A stretch of DNA of 64,000 bases, from contig OY978525.1 in assembly GCA_963854835.1 (NCBI GenBank), forward strand, positions 51,039,929-51,103,928, in the 5' to 3' direction. A program made the translations under genes and the position numbers. Shown in pieces: positions 1 through 11,463 of this stretch. Positions within the stretch are counted from its first letter, which is position 1; each line of letters begins with the position of its first letter. This DNA is from Megamerina dolium (Eukaryota; Arthropoda; Insecta; Diptera; Megamerinidae). The notes beneath the pieces are model-generated. The model worked only from the letters and a program-made list of their open reading frames with translations, was not told the DNA's origin and did not search any database.

Positions 1-7
1 GCGTCGG

Positions 8-68
8 AACGTCACTTAAAATATCCCCATTCCTCCTCAGAGTTAACGAATGGCCGCGGGGACATTTA
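8..68. repeat. Dispersed repeat copy, inverted partner of 16783-16843
   Basis: These 61 bases match the reverse complement of 16783-16843 with about two mismatches. The match stops where the right-hand copy runs into a (TA)n array. No coding potential or known family is recognised. It may be the terminus of an unidentified element whose two copies lie about 16.8 kb apart in opposite orientation. Confidence 0.7.
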
Positions 69-445
69 TAATCCCCTTTCTTGGGAATTAGTCCCCACTT
101 CATCAATTTGCGAACTAGCCCCAACCCATCCTCCTGCAGGCTAGTATCGAGTATTTTTCGAGAGTTTTTAATAGGGGGATAAAAAAATGGGCGCCTCTGC
201 TTAAAAATCAATAAACTTTATTGGGCTTTTCATCTTAATTTTTAAAATTTTTTAAAAAGTCTATTTGTACGGACGTTATGAACACTTTTATGATTGGGGA
301 TCAAAAGTTTGATGCCGAACTAGTTGCCCGTCCCAATTAAAAATATCAAATTCGGGGTCCTTGACAAAAACACTATTTAGTAAGTGCATAAAATGCACTT
401 ATTCCGATTTTTATTGCAATTTTGTATTGTTTCTGCTGCTGTTAA
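69..445. other. Unassigned AT-rich DNA
   Basis: No frame, RNA gene or repeat is recognised here. The segment ends at the TTAA (442-445) that flanks the adjoining piggyBac-like element. Confidence 0.5.
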
Positions 446-810
446 CCCATTTTAGTCTATTGGGTATTTAAATACCCAAGAAAACTCTGAAACTTAAAAA
501 ATTTTAGCACGAACTAGGAAATAGACATCGAGGTATTTTTTTCATAATAGTGAAGAGGATATATAAATCTAAAAATAAAAAATAAAACCATACAAATTTT
601 CCTGGGTTTTCCTTAAGTTTTGTACCATTGAAAATTCTGTTTTTTTCTGAGGCGGAAAATACTTAGGAAAGTGCTCCCAAATAAATGAAAAATGGGAAAA
701 AATGGAAAACGCGCACTATTTCTAGGTGGCCTAAGGTATCCTTTTTAGAATAGAGACAATCAAGCAAAAATGCGCTAACAAACCTGGTCGTCACACGAGA
801 TATTTTGAAA

Positions 811-839
811 ATGGGTATTTAAATACCCGACAGTCCATG
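811..839 (+). repeat. Left subterminal palindrome motif of the piggyBac element
   Basis: Contains the palindrome gggtatttaaataccc plus an asymmetric tail. The whole 29 bases recur inverted at 2828-2856 with one mismatch. The core palindrome also occurs at 462-477, next to the left terminus. Paired subterminal repeats in piggyBac elements are usually transposase-binding sites; that role is inferred. Confidence 0.75.
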
Positions 840-962
840 GTGTGTAGTCAAAATGCAATTTTTTGTTGTATGACAAATATAAATTGAAGTAAATAAAAAG
901 CGCATAGAAATTTGAATTTTTCTTATTTTATTAAAAATTGGCAACGTTTATAAAAAAAATTT

Positions 963-2612
963 TCATTGAGCCATTGCTTTTTTTTGTTGGTCTGGTGCAA
1001 CACCTTTATGGTAGTCCGAAAAGCAAGGAGCTGGATGCAAGTTTGTCTGGCACTTCAAAAGGTCCACACCACCCATGCGATTATTATATTGGCTGACCAA
1101 ATGAGGCTGATCAATTAGAACATTTTTTTGTTGCTTTCGATCATACCGCTTTGCATAAGATATTGGCGTATGGCTCATGAAATTCGATAGTAAAGTTACA
1201 ACCTGAAAATATAGGAATAATGATTAACGGTGGGACAAAATGGAACGTTTCTGAGAATAACTTACTGCATTATCGTTCCAACGCACTGCAAGTATTGAAT
1301 TGTTTCTATCAAAATAAAAGTCAGATGTCCCGCGAGGTTTCTTGCGCATTTCTTTGATGCTTATCAATGGGGCATGATTGGTCCGATTATCACGTACAGT
1401 TCCCAAAGCGAAGTATCCATCCTTTGATAAACGCGTCATTAGCTTGTGACTTGTGAAAAAGTTGTCAAACATTACAGTGTGCTTAGAGCGGTCCTCTAGA
1501 TGCGACAAAAGTGATAAGACAGTTCGTTCTCCAAGTCCAAAGTCGGGATCTTTTTGCTCTGATGCACCAGCGTACGGGATAAACTGGTATAAGTATCCTT
1601 CTGTCGAGGCTAAGCACCAATACTTGTATCCAAATCGAATTGGTTTACTTTTGATGAACATCTTACATGAATCTCGGCCATAGTAGGCTATCATTTGCTC
1701 ATCAATCGAAAGATTGTGAGAAAATATGCCAAATTGAAGGAAGTTTTTATTTAATAAATTATTCAATGGTGCAACTTTTGCAAATTTGTTTTTCAGATCC
1801 AGCGCTGAGTTGTCGCAGACGTGAAAGTATTGTTTGATTTTTTTGAATCTGTCCCGCGAAATACATTCCTTTATTAGCGAGCAGCCTAGCGATTCTCGAT
1901 TTGACCAGTAATAATTTGTTTGCGGCAAGGTGTGGTATCCTGTGATGTACAATACGCCCAAAAATATTTTTATTTCGCTAATTGAAGTAGCGAATGATAG
2001 ACAATTGTTTTCCGCAGCATATTGATTAGTAGAGGTGACCAACAATTGCAACACTTCCTCGTCAATAAACATTTCCCAAAGCTGCACAGGATCCATAGCA
2101 CCAATGTTTTCATATAACGCTTTGTAAGAAGCAGATGTATCGTCAAACGGAATCTTATCGAATTCATAGTTTTCCTTTCGGGACCATTTTGGCTTACTTT
2201 CTTCATCAATTCGGGGTCGTTTTGTTGCTTTTTTCGATTTCGATAGCGATTTGCGGCCACGACCTTTAGATGTTGAGGACATATCCGCATCATTTTCTTG
2301 GTCAATTTCGGCTTCGTTTTCCTCATCATCACCATCCAATGGCATATTTTCGTTCCAATAATCTTAAATACATTCAATTTCAAACTGTCCGGCAATCTCA
2401 CGAGGCAGTTCCCGCTCATCGCGCAACAATTGGACATCATCATCAAATTCCTCATTGTCACTTACAGCATCGACAGCATCGGGTGGCGTTATAATAACAT
2501 TAATAAAGTCGGCATGTTGACCTACCTCTTCTCCATCACTATCTCCATCAGATAAATCATTGAGAAAAGCTTCCACTTCAGCAGCTGTTAAAATTTGTTG
2601 TCGACGAATCAT
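963..2612 (-). pseudogene. piggyBac-family transposase (DDE_Tnp_1_7), one stop codon, one intron
   Basis: A piggyBac transposase cuts and pastes DNA at TTAA using Asp residues. The likely start is the methionine at 2612, because the following acidic N-terminus (AEVEAFLNDLSDGDSDGEE) is typical of the family; an upstream in-frame methionine at 2654 is possible. A TAA at 2364-2366 interrupts the frame, which continues in phase on both sides. Catalytic-type motifs are present: LSIDEQM, VMFDNFFTS and YNNRMGGVDLL, matching the three core aspartates. The fourth Asp expected after GVDLL is Lys. The usual Cys-rich C-terminal domain is missing and replaced by about 30 unrelated residues ending at 963. 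A 63-nt intron (1203-1265) joins the main exon to the last exon. Roughly 528 residues would result if the stop were ignored. Confidence 0.85.
1203..1265 (-). other. Predicted 63-nt spliceosomal intron in piggyBac transposase
   Basis: On the minus strand a GTAAGT donor starts at 1265 and a TTTTCAG acceptor ends at 1203. Removing it joins WNDNA to VVTLLSNF in frame, restoring the conserved segment before the KRYDRK motif, whereas reading through gives a premature stop. The length is typical of short fly introns. Confidence 0.8.
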
Positions 2613-2827
2613 TTTCAGTTCAAAATACCTCAAGCTAAAAACAGCACTACTCAATGACCACCACTACAATGAAAAGCTTTCTCATGTTTTCGTACGCATA
2701 CTTTCTTTAGCTTATTTCGGGGAAACCCCTTTTTCTATATTTTGCAAATATCGCTCGCGCACATAACGCGAACGAAATACCGCGGATTATTTTTTGGCAA
2801 AAAAGTTAAAGCGAAAGCAGGTCACAT

Positions 2828-2856
2828 CATGGCCTGTCGGGTATTTAAATACCCAT
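2828..2856 (-). repeat. Right subterminal palindrome motif of the piggyBac element
   Basis: Inverted copy of 811-839 with one mismatch, about 130 bp inside the right terminus. Together they make a symmetrical internal inverted repeat in addition to the short terminal CCCATT repeat. Confidence 0.75.
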
Positions 2857-2989
2857 ACCATATCTCAGGTGTGGGTGCAGATAAAAAAAAAATATTTTTT
2901 CTTTCAACTTCTATGGTTCACCAGGCACGCCAATACAAATTTCATCAAAATCGTATGAGCCGATCTATGGTCAGTCTTTAATGGGTTAA

Positions 2990-3495
2990 TACATTCAAGG
3001 CTTTATGTATGGCATCGGTTGTTATGAACCAATCTGCCTTGACGATGGTTCTCAGGATATTTGATTGAACCCTCTGTATAATTTTAACATTCGTTTTACT
3101 GGCAGTACTCCAAATTTCTATTCCATATTTCCATATGGGCATTAAAACAGTCGTGAAAGTCATTAAAATATTTTTTATTGATAACTGCGATTGTCTACCA
3201 GTAGACTCCAATGTGGTACTCCAGCCTGCATTTTCAATATTGCAGAGCAATCATCTTTGACTCTTACATAAAAGTGTCTGTCTTGGATGTAACTCTTCAA
3301 TACCATGAAGTAAGTTACGGGCAAAAGCTAAGAAGTTTTACTACTAAGCCACTGTGCCACACGTTGTCAAAGGCCTTTGCCACGTTGAAGTATACTGCTT
3401 AACAATATTTTATGTTGTCGATGTCTTTAGAGGTTTTATTTGTAATACGGTGTACTTGTTGAATAAGGTCAGGAATAAGTTGTTTTTAAACTAAA
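2990..3495 (-). mobile_element. Jockey-like LINE reverse transcriptase fragment, degenerate
   Basis: Minus-strand frames give pieces of Jockey-clade reverse transcriptase. Near 3490-3440 is KQLIPD followed by QQVHRIT; near 3400-3340 is AKAFDNVWHSGLVVKLL; at 3250-2978 is a C-terminal stretch with PIWKYGIEIWSTAS and IQRVQSNILRTIVKADW. The pieces are in different frames and the middle of the domain, including the catalytic ADD loop, is deleted. The left end is cut by the piggyBac element and the right end meets a Ty3-type fragment at the shared hexamer ACATCA. Confidence 0.75.
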
Positions 3496-4809
3496 ACATC
3501 ATAGACACGCAGATGCTTTATCTCGTCGCCCCTGCAAAATAGAATTTAAACATTGTTCTCGAGTGGAAAGCAAGGAGCACATTGTCGACATACGACTTAC
3601 GAATATCTTGCCGGAGGAGTCATGGACCATCGAGCAAGTTCCGATCATGGGAAAGTGAAGATGGAAAAATCACTAATGATCTTCTAGTATAATGAATAAA
3701 TAAATAATGTGATAGCTGAGTATCACAATGCTTCCAGTGGAGGGCATTTGAGCATCACCAAAACCGACGAGAAAATAAATAAACGATTTTATTGGGTTGG
3801 ATGCCACGACCATGTCGCTGATTGGATTCGAAAGTGCAGGCAATGTACAATGGCCAAAGGTCCCATTAAGAAAGGTCGAGTTAAGATGTATCAATAAACC
3901 GCAGGTGCTCCATTTGAACGAATTGCTATGGACCTAGCTGGACCATTTCCAACAAGCATAGCAGGGAACAAGTATGTTCTGGTGGTTATATTTTACTTCA
4001 GTAAATGGCTTGAAGATACCCCATTCCAAATCAAGAAGCTAGTACAGTTGCGGATGTAATCGTCAACCTATAGAATTCTCGTTTTGGTGTACAGATGGAG
4101 TTACACTTAGACCAAGGTCGAAATTACGAATCAGTTGTATTCCAAGAGATAAACCGTATGTTGGGTATATACAAAACTCGTACAACACCTTTGCATCCAC
4201 AATCTGATTCCTTGGAGGAATATTTGAGAGCGCACAACATGATACGACGGCTACTACACCAGCAATGGCAATTTTTGGAAACGAGTTAAGGCTGCTAATT
4301 GATTTAAATTTGGAGTCGCAACACCAATGAAGTCAACCGAAGGTAACTACGCTAGCGAAAAGCGAGAATAATTGGATGAAGTACATCAGTTCATCAGAGA
4401 TCGGTCGCAGATAATAAGCGATAAGATGAAGGCCAGGTATGACTTGAAAGCAAATTCAAAAGTGTTCTATGAAGGAGAGCTTGTAATGCTTCACAATCTA
4501 CTATGATAAAGGAAGATTCAGGAGTGTTGCCACAGAGTATAATTAGGGCCAGTTGTTGACAAATGCAATCAATTGAATCCCGAAAGTGATCGCGCAAACA
4601 TCTATACAGTATCAGAGGTAAAAGTTGCAAGTACATTAAAGTATTATTGTAAATAGTTATTTTAAATAAAGTTGATTAAGTATTGTAATTTGTTGCTGTA
4701 TATATGTTAGTTGTACAAAATAAGTGTTGTAATTATTATGGACAGAATCTAGTGATCGAACAAAGTTGATTCGAGTAGAATCAAAAGTTCACAAAATAAA
4801 AACGTAACA
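3496..4809 (+). pseudogene. Ty3-type retroelement fragment: integrase region plus LTR
   Basis: This matches the 3' part of the longer element at 24898-30205 in opposite orientation. It opens inside the linker after RNase H (DALSRRPC), then shows the integrase zinc-binding region (YHNASSGGHL ... CRQCTMAKGP), then core pieces (MDLAGPFP; TTPLHPQSD) broken by stops and indels. The key glutamate region is lost in a deletion that joins the SD of PQSDS to EEYLRAHNM. From about 4505 to 4809 the sequence is the LTR of the family, ending in AAAACGTAACA and lacking its first ~100 bases. The C-terminus of Pol and the polypurine tract are missing. The left boundary coincides with the point where the minus-strand copy at 17168 stops. 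Confidence 0.8.
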
Positions 4810-4872
4810 GTAATATTTCCTAAAAGAAAAAAATATATATTAATTGAATAGAAGTAAAACTTATTAAAAAAC

Positions 4873-7800
4873 CTAAATAAGAAGAAGAGCGCATAGTTTG
4901 GCAATGGCTCGTTTACATATGCCACTTTCAGTTTTGACCTCAGCTACACGTACCATGCCATCATTTCCCTTGAAGATCTGAGTTACTCTACCAAGTGGCC
5001 ATTTGAGTGGTGGGAGTGCTTCATCCTTAATGAGTACAAGAGTTCCAACTGCGACATTGTGTCTTGAAGATCGCCAACGTGAGCGTTGTTGCAGATGAGA
5101 AAATATTCGGAACTTCATCTTCTCCAGAATATCTGTTGTATAAACTGAATACGCTGCCAGTGGTCAAGTCGACCGATGTTTAACGTCGAGAGGTTTGGTT
5201 CTGGTATAGATGTAAGTAGACCACCTACCAAGAAGTGAGCTGGTGTTAGCACGTCTAGGTCGTCAGGATTTTCTGCAATTGGGCAGAGCGGACGAGAATT
5301 TATTACTGCTGAAATCTGACATACAAGAGTTCTAAGTTCATCAAAAGTGAGCAATGCTGAACCAATAGCTCGCCAGAAATGGAATTTCGCCGTTTTTATT
5401 GAGGCCTCCCACAGGCCCCCAAAATGCGGAGACCTTGGTGGTATAAACTTCCAGTCAATCGCTTCGATGAGACATTGCCTATGAATCGATTTAACGTGTT
5501 GTTGCTTAAGAAAATGTTAGTGTAGTTCAGCCATTTCATTTTTTGCCCCAACAAAATTTGTGGCATTATCTGACCAAATTACCCTTGGTTTGCCTCGAGT
5601 TGAATAAAACCGCCGCAAGGCAGCTAGAAATGATTCCGTCGACAGATCTTTGACGAGTTCCATATGAACAGCCTTCGTAGTGAAACATATTTCAGATGGC
5701 TCTTATTTCAGATCGGTAATGGAATGGCCCGCAATAGTCGACTCCAGTGATAAGAAATGGTTGGCTGGGTTGGGCGCGGCCTTCAGGTAGATTTCCCATG
5801 ATCTGCTCGCACACCTTTGGCCTGAGCCTAAAACATCGCACGCATTTACTTATGATATGACTCACCGCCTTTTTGCCACCAATGGGCCAGTATTGTTGTC
5901 GTATTGCTGCCACTAATGCTTGAGGTCCGGAATGTAAGTTCCGATGGTGGAAATGCAATATGATAGACTTAGTAAGTGGATGGCCTTTTGGAAGCACGAT
6001 TGGATGTCGAGACTGAAAATTCAACGAGTTTCTTAAACGCCTCCTACTCGTATAAACCCAAAAGAATCCAAAAATGGTGACAGGGGTGCCAATGTACTTG
6101 ATGAGCTTATCGATGAATTATTTTTAAGAGCCTTGTATTCGGACGAAAAATGAACTCGTTGTATCATGCGAAGTAAATACCATGTCCCTTGTTGAATGTG
6201 TGTTGCAGTGAGAGTACCTGAGCGATCTTTCTTGATGAACATGTGTATGTAGCCATATGTGCGTTGCACTGCTTCAAAGGAATTAATGTATTTGCAGTTC
6301 AGCGAGGTGTTGATTACTGAAGAAGAAGAGACTAAAGCAACCTTCCGTCGTTCAGGCAAATTTTCAATTCGTTCATTACATTTGGGCCACTTGCTTTCTA
6401 CATCTCTCAGAAATGTGGGCCCATTGGTCCAAAGCGATGAATTTGATAATTCGATGGGCGAAGCATCTCTCGATCAAATATCTGCCGGATTAAGAGTTGT
6501 TGGCACATAGCGCCACTCCATACCACTTGTAAACTGCTGTATGCTTGTAACGCGATTGGCGACGAAGACATTGAAACTAGAGGGCTCCTCTTTAAGCCAT
6601 GATAAAACTGTAGTGGAGTCAGACCAGCAAAAAAACGGACAACTGAAAATATGCAAATAGTTAATAGCATGAACCACATGCGCTAAAAGCGCAGCGGCAC
6701 ATAATTCCAGTTTGGGAACCGCGACCGTTTTTAGAGGTGAAACTCTTGATTTGGAACAGAGTAATGTGGTGCGAACGTTTCCGTGTTGTCGGGCGACAAT
6801 ATAAACACATGCATCGTACGCTGAGATGCTAGCGTCGCAGAATGCATGCAATTCCAAACTAGCATTTGGGATAGCTACATATCGAGGAAATGAGAGTTGC
6901 CCTATGGTGCCAAGTTCACCATACAGTTGAAGCCAAGCAGTTTGATGAGACATTGGTAGACTTTCATCCCAGTCGAGCTTCTCCATCCACAGGCGTTGAA
7001 GAAATATTTTAGCTTTACATACGATGGGCCCAATCAATCCCAATGGATCATAAAATTGAGCTATGGCTGACAAGACTGCTCGCTTAGTTATTTTCTTATT
7101 TACCTCTCGTGCAAAAAACGAAGATATAAACAAGTCAGCATCGGGGTTCCATTGGAGCCCAAGGGTCTTTGTGATGTAACTTCCATCATCGAATTTGATT
7201 AGCTTCTCTTTGTCTATGTCTCGCACGTTTCTAAGCAATTCTGGTACATTTGAGCACCATTTCCTAATTTTGAAATTTCCCTTACCTAGTAGTTCAGATG
7301 TTTGTCGCATTATTTGATTTACGTCATCAATGGTGTCACCGCCAGTAATTAGGCCATCAACGTAAAAATCGCTCAAAATGATCTGAGCACCGAGAGGGTA
7401 TGAAGCTGCTTCATCAGTCGCAAGTTGATGCATAGCGCGAACAGTTAAGTATGGTGCAGATTTTGTGCCATACGTAACCGTACCGAGCCTGAATATTTTG
7501 ATGTCGTCTTGAGGATCGTCTCTCCAAAGAATGCACTGCAAATAATTATCAGGTGCGGTGACTCGGATGCACCTATACATCTTGCAAATATCTCCGGTTA
7601 GTGCTATTGGATGTGAGCGAAATCGAATAAGAGTTTCTGCTAGTTTTGCTTGTATATTTGGGCCCGTCATCAGCACCTCATTCAACGAATATCCAGTTGT
7701 AGTCGGTGCTGAACCGTCGAAAACGACTTTAAGTTTGGTTGTTGAGCTGTCGTTCTTGAAGACGCAATGGTGAGGCATGAAGTATATGGTAACTGTTGAC

Positions 7801-8091
7801 GGTGGTTTCGATATAGGAGACATGTGGTGGAGGTCAAGATACTCCTTCTTAAACGATACGTATTGTGACTTTACTCCATCATTGAGTTGAAGACGTCTTT
7901 CAAGATTCAGAAACCGGCGCATGGCCTGCTGGTAGGAATCCCCAAGCAGATGTACGCTGGGCTTTAAAGGCAGGCGAACCGAATACTCGCCTGTCACCAT
8001 GCGACTGTAGTTTGCCTTGAAATGAGCTTCGCAATCGATTTCCTCCTTTGTAGCTCTTCGAATAGGTTCCAAGCTGTTTTCTATCTCCCAA
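4873..8091 (-). pseudogene. BEL/Pao retroelement Pol: reverse transcriptase, RNase H, integrase
   Basis: Minus-strand Pol of a BEL/Pao LTR element. The RT frame (8072-6474) carries KLKVVFDGSA, GDICKMYRCI and the catalytic loop SDFYVDGLITGG. The second Asp of the usual YVDD is Gly, which should abolish polymerisation. RNase H follows (FCDASISAYDA; WSDSTTVLSWL). The frame is cut by a TGA at 6474-6476 where the family normally has a Leu after ADI, continues in phase to 6033, and then shifts. The integrase zinc finger (HHRNLHSGP ... CVRCFR) lies near 5950-5800, the core motifs GVDYCGPF and WSDNATNFVG near 5740 and 5590, the catalytic Glu in GGLWEASIK near 5400, and a DUF5641-like tail at 5118-4873. 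The protease and Gag junction are missing because two LINEs replace them at 8092. Confidence 0.85.
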
Positions 8092-9257
8092 AAAATTTTT
8101 TTTTTTTTTTTAACAAGCTTTTTTTATTGGATCTTTCTAAATTACTTAGAAACTAACAATAAGTGATCAAATCGTACAAACTAACTAAAATTATGTGATA
8201 TTCCCAACGTTCCATCAGCAATTTCACAGCATATTCAGTGTGTCTTTTCTTTTTAATCGACGATGCCTCGTGCTCAGCAACAATTGCTTAGCAAGGTGAT
8301 TCGGATGATTGTGTAATTTTTGAAGGTAGCTTCTGCAGGACATTGCAACTTCCTCTGAAATTGTGGGTACATTTAAATCTCGATGGATGTTAACGTTCCT
8401 CATATACCAAGGCGCGTTTACAATAATTCGCAGACACTTGGATTGTATTCGCTGCAATTTTTCGATATTTGAGGGAGATGCGCTGCCCCAAAACATCATA
8501 CCATAAGTCCAAATTGGCTTCAGGATTGCTTTATATAATAGCACTTTGTATTCAATATCCAACTTTGATCTTTTGTGAAACAGCCACCATAACTGGTTCA
8601 TTTTAAGCTTGATCTGAGTTTGATTTGCCTCTATGTGATTTTTCCATGTCAGCCTTCTGTCGTGGTGAATACCCAAGTACTTTGTTGAGGAACATTGTGG
8701 AACTGATTGGCCATTAATTTTAAGTGGGGGAAATGTATCTGGCCTTAGCGTGAAGGTTACATGTACGCTCTTTGATTCATTGACTTTTATACGCCATTTT
8801 GCTATCCAGATTTCGAGAGAATCGACATGAGTCTGCAGGAGTTTAGTAGCTTCTATGAGGTTAGAGCGAGAGCACAATATTGCCGTATCATCAGCAAAGG
8901 TCGATATGAATGTATAGTTATTGTTGGGCATATCTGAAGTGTATAAGAGATACAGTAAGGGGCCCAAAACGCTTCCTTGAGGAACGCCAGCGTGAATATC
9001 CAATGGATTTGTTGTGTAATCCTTGTGATGTACGAGAAATTGTATTTTCGTGAGGTAGCTACTAAGAAATAAGGAGACATTTGCAGGCAGTAATAGTTTG
9101 AGTTTGTAAATAAGGCCATCGTGCCATACTTTATCGAAAGCTTGAGTGATATCAAGAAAGACAGCTGAGCAATACTTTTTTCTTCAAAAGTGTTCCTTAT
9201 CAGAGTTACAATGTTCTATTGTGCCGTGCTGTTTTCTAAATCCAAACTAATGTTGAG
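8092..9257 (-). mobile_element. Jockey-clade LINE A, 5'-truncated, with poly(A) tail
   Basis: The minus-strand 3' half of a Jockey-type non-LTR retrotransposon. A 3' tail of about 15 A (plus-strand T run at 8097-8112) is preceded by the polyadenylation-like AATAAA. The frame at 9003-8224 gives the back half of reverse transcriptase with HAGVPQGSVLGPLLYLLY, the active-site FADDTAIL, KYLGIHHDRRLTWKNHI and a C-terminus ending in KRKDTLNML. Upstream pieces lie in another frame because of an indel near 9200. It stops at 9257, where a second copy begins in the opposite direction. Its 3' 1.1 kb is nearly identical to LINE B, so both insertions are fairly young. Confidence 0.85.
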
Positions 9258-11462
9258 GAAAGGTATGCAGATGGAAAATATCTCCACAGAGTGTAATTAT
9301 GATCTATCATCTGACCAGTCACGGTAATATCTATAAAATCACCAAGCCCCCAAGGCAATTGCGTTAGAAAGAAAATAGTCTGGTTAAAATTCAAGAAATA
9401 TATAAATTCCCATCTTCTTCTGAGTACTGTATTAAGAAATGGACACGATGTAGACTCAGCACTCGAAAAATTCAACCAGCTGCTCTCATTAGCTCTCAGC
9501 TCAGCCACCTGCAAGCAATCCAACTATAGCCCATATACACCAGCCGACATTGAATTGCTAGTAAGACAGAAAAGAAGACTACGAAGGCAATGGCAAGAAT
9601 TCAGATCACCGAATCTGAAAACACAGCTACAGCACTGCACTCGAAAGTTAAAGCAAGCCTTAAAAAATAAAAACAGCAAAGAGTTAGAAGAGCACATAGC
9701 TAAATTAACACCTGGTGAAGCGTCAGACTACTCTTTGTGGAAATCAGCAAAGAACTCAAATCGGCCAATTCTCACTGATTCCCCCATCCGTTTGAGTGAC
9801 GGTAATAGGGCTAGAAGCAACTGTGAGAAGGGTTTGGCATTTGCAGACCACCTAAAAAGTGTGTTTACACCCAATCCACCCTGTTCACAGTCCTCATTAC
9901 CAAAACTAATTAATTCTCAACCTTGCTCAATAACGCTCAAAATTAAAAAAAGGACATATTCAAAGCAATTTATTAAGATTTAAACCCAAAAAAATCACCT
10001 GGTCCAGATAAAATTACCGGTAAAATGATTAAAGAGCTACCTCCGGCTTCAGTAATTCATCTCATGCACATTTTTAATGCTATCCTTCGTATTAAACACT
10101 ATCCCAAATGCTGGAAAACTTCAAAAATTATTATGATAGTAAAACCAGGAGAAGACCCTACAAAAGTTGCATCGTACAGACCTATCAGCCTCCTGCCTCT
10201 ACTCTCTAAAGTATTCGAAAAGCTACTTGTCATGAATATAACTCCATTTATTAATCTCAACCAACTGATTCCTCAACATCAGTTCGGATTTAGAAAACGG
10301 CACGGCACAATAGAACAAGTCCATCGCATTGTAACTCTGATAAGGAACACTTTTGAAGAAAAAAAGTATTGCTCAGCTGTCTTTCTTGATATCAGTCAAG
10401 CTTTCGATAAAGTATGGCACGATGGCCTTATTTACAAACTCAAACTATTACTGCCTGCAAATGTCTCCTCATTGCTTAGTAGCTACCTTACGAAAAGACA
10501 TTTTCTCGTACATCACAAGGATTACACAACAAATCCATTGGATATTCACGCTGGCGTTCCTCAAGGAAGCGTTTTGGGCCCCTTACTGTATCTCTTATAC
10601 ACTTCAGATATGCCCAACAATAACTATACATTTATATCGACCTTTGCAGATGATACGGCAATATTGTGCTCTCGCTCTAACCTCATAGAAACTACTAAAC
10701 TCCTGCAGACTCATATTGATTCTCTCGAAATCTGGCTAGCAAAATGGCGTATAAAAGTCAATGAATCAAAGAGCGTACATGTAACCTTCACGCTAAGGCC
10801 AGATACATGTCCCCCACTTAAAATTAATGGCCAATCAGTTCCACAATGTTCCTCAACAAAGTACTTGGGTATTCACCTCGACAGAAGGCTGACCTGGAAA
10901 AATCACATAGAGGCAAAGAAAACTCAGATCAAGCTTAAAATTAATCAGTTATGGTGGCTGATACACAAAAGATCAAAGATCGAATACAAAGTGCTATTAT
11001 ATAAAGCAATCCTGAAGCCAATCTGGACTTATGGTATTCAGTTTTGGGGCACAGCATCTCCCTCAAATATCGAAAAATTGCAGCGAATACAATCCAAGTG
11101 TCTGCGAATTATTGTAAACGCGCCTTGGTATTTGAGGAACGTTAACATCCATCGAGATTTAAATGTACCCACAATTTCTGAGGAAGTTGCAATGTCTTGC
11201 AGAAGCTACATTCAAAAATTACACAGTCATCCGAATCCCCTTGCTAGGCAATTGTTGCTGAACACGGGGCATCGTCGATTAAAAAGAAAAGACACACTGA
11301 ATATGCTGTGAAATTGCTATACCTCGTGACTCAACAAATTGTGATGGAACGTTGGGAATATCACATAATTTTATTTAGTTTGTAAGATTTGATTACTTAT
11401 TGTTAGTTTCTAAGTAATTTTAGAAAGATCCAATAAAAAGGCTTGTAAAAAAAAAAAAAAAA
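9258..11462 (+). mobile_element. Jockey-clade LINE B, 5'-truncated, with poly(A) tail
   Basis: A plus-strand copy of the same family, starting in the last part of the endonuclease domain (LSSDQS near 9310) and ending at AATAAA and a poly(A) run (11447-11462). It lies head to head with LINE A. Outside its tail, BEL/Pao Gag resumes on the minus strand at 11464, so LINEs A and B together sit within the BEL element. A matching copy (LINE C) is at 19253-21083. Confidence 0.85.
9555..11311 (+). pseudogene. LINE B ORF2: endonuclease-RT linker and reverse transcriptase, one frameshift
   Basis: The first frame (9555-9983) is the linker between endonuclease and RT, rich in basic residues. After a frameshift within an A-run near 9950, an uninterrupted frame runs 10025-11311 (428 residues). 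It covers YRPISLLPLLSKVFEKLL, HQFGFRKRHGTIEQV, AVFLDISQAFDKVWHDGL, AGVPQGSVLGPLLYLLY and the catalytic FADDTAIL, then the thumb and C-terminal region. The polymerase domain itself therefore looks intact. The endonuclease is mostly missing through 5' truncation, so the copy cannot be autonomous. LINE C has a frameshift at the same A-run. Confidence 0.85.
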
Positions 11463-11463
11463 A

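Larger units (their letters stand above)
446..2985 (-). mobile_element. piggyBac-like DNA transposon with TTAA target duplication
   Basis: The element starts with CCCATT at 446 and ends with AATGGG at 2985, and TTAA lies directly outside both ends (442-445 and 2986-2989). This is the hallmark of piggyBac insertion. Inside is a minus-strand transposase gene with one predicted intron. A 29-bp motif containing a perfect palindrome lies near each end (811-839 and 2828-2856, inverted), and a third copy of the palindrome core is at 462-477. The total length of 2540 bp suits an autonomous element. One in-frame stop and an odd C-terminus suggest this copy is now inactive or recently inactivated. To the right it abuts a Jockey fragment. 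Confidence 0.85.

Noticed and set aside
2560..2766. Plus-strand frames opposite the piggyBac gene
   Set aside because: They are shadows of the minus-strand transposase and carry no motif.
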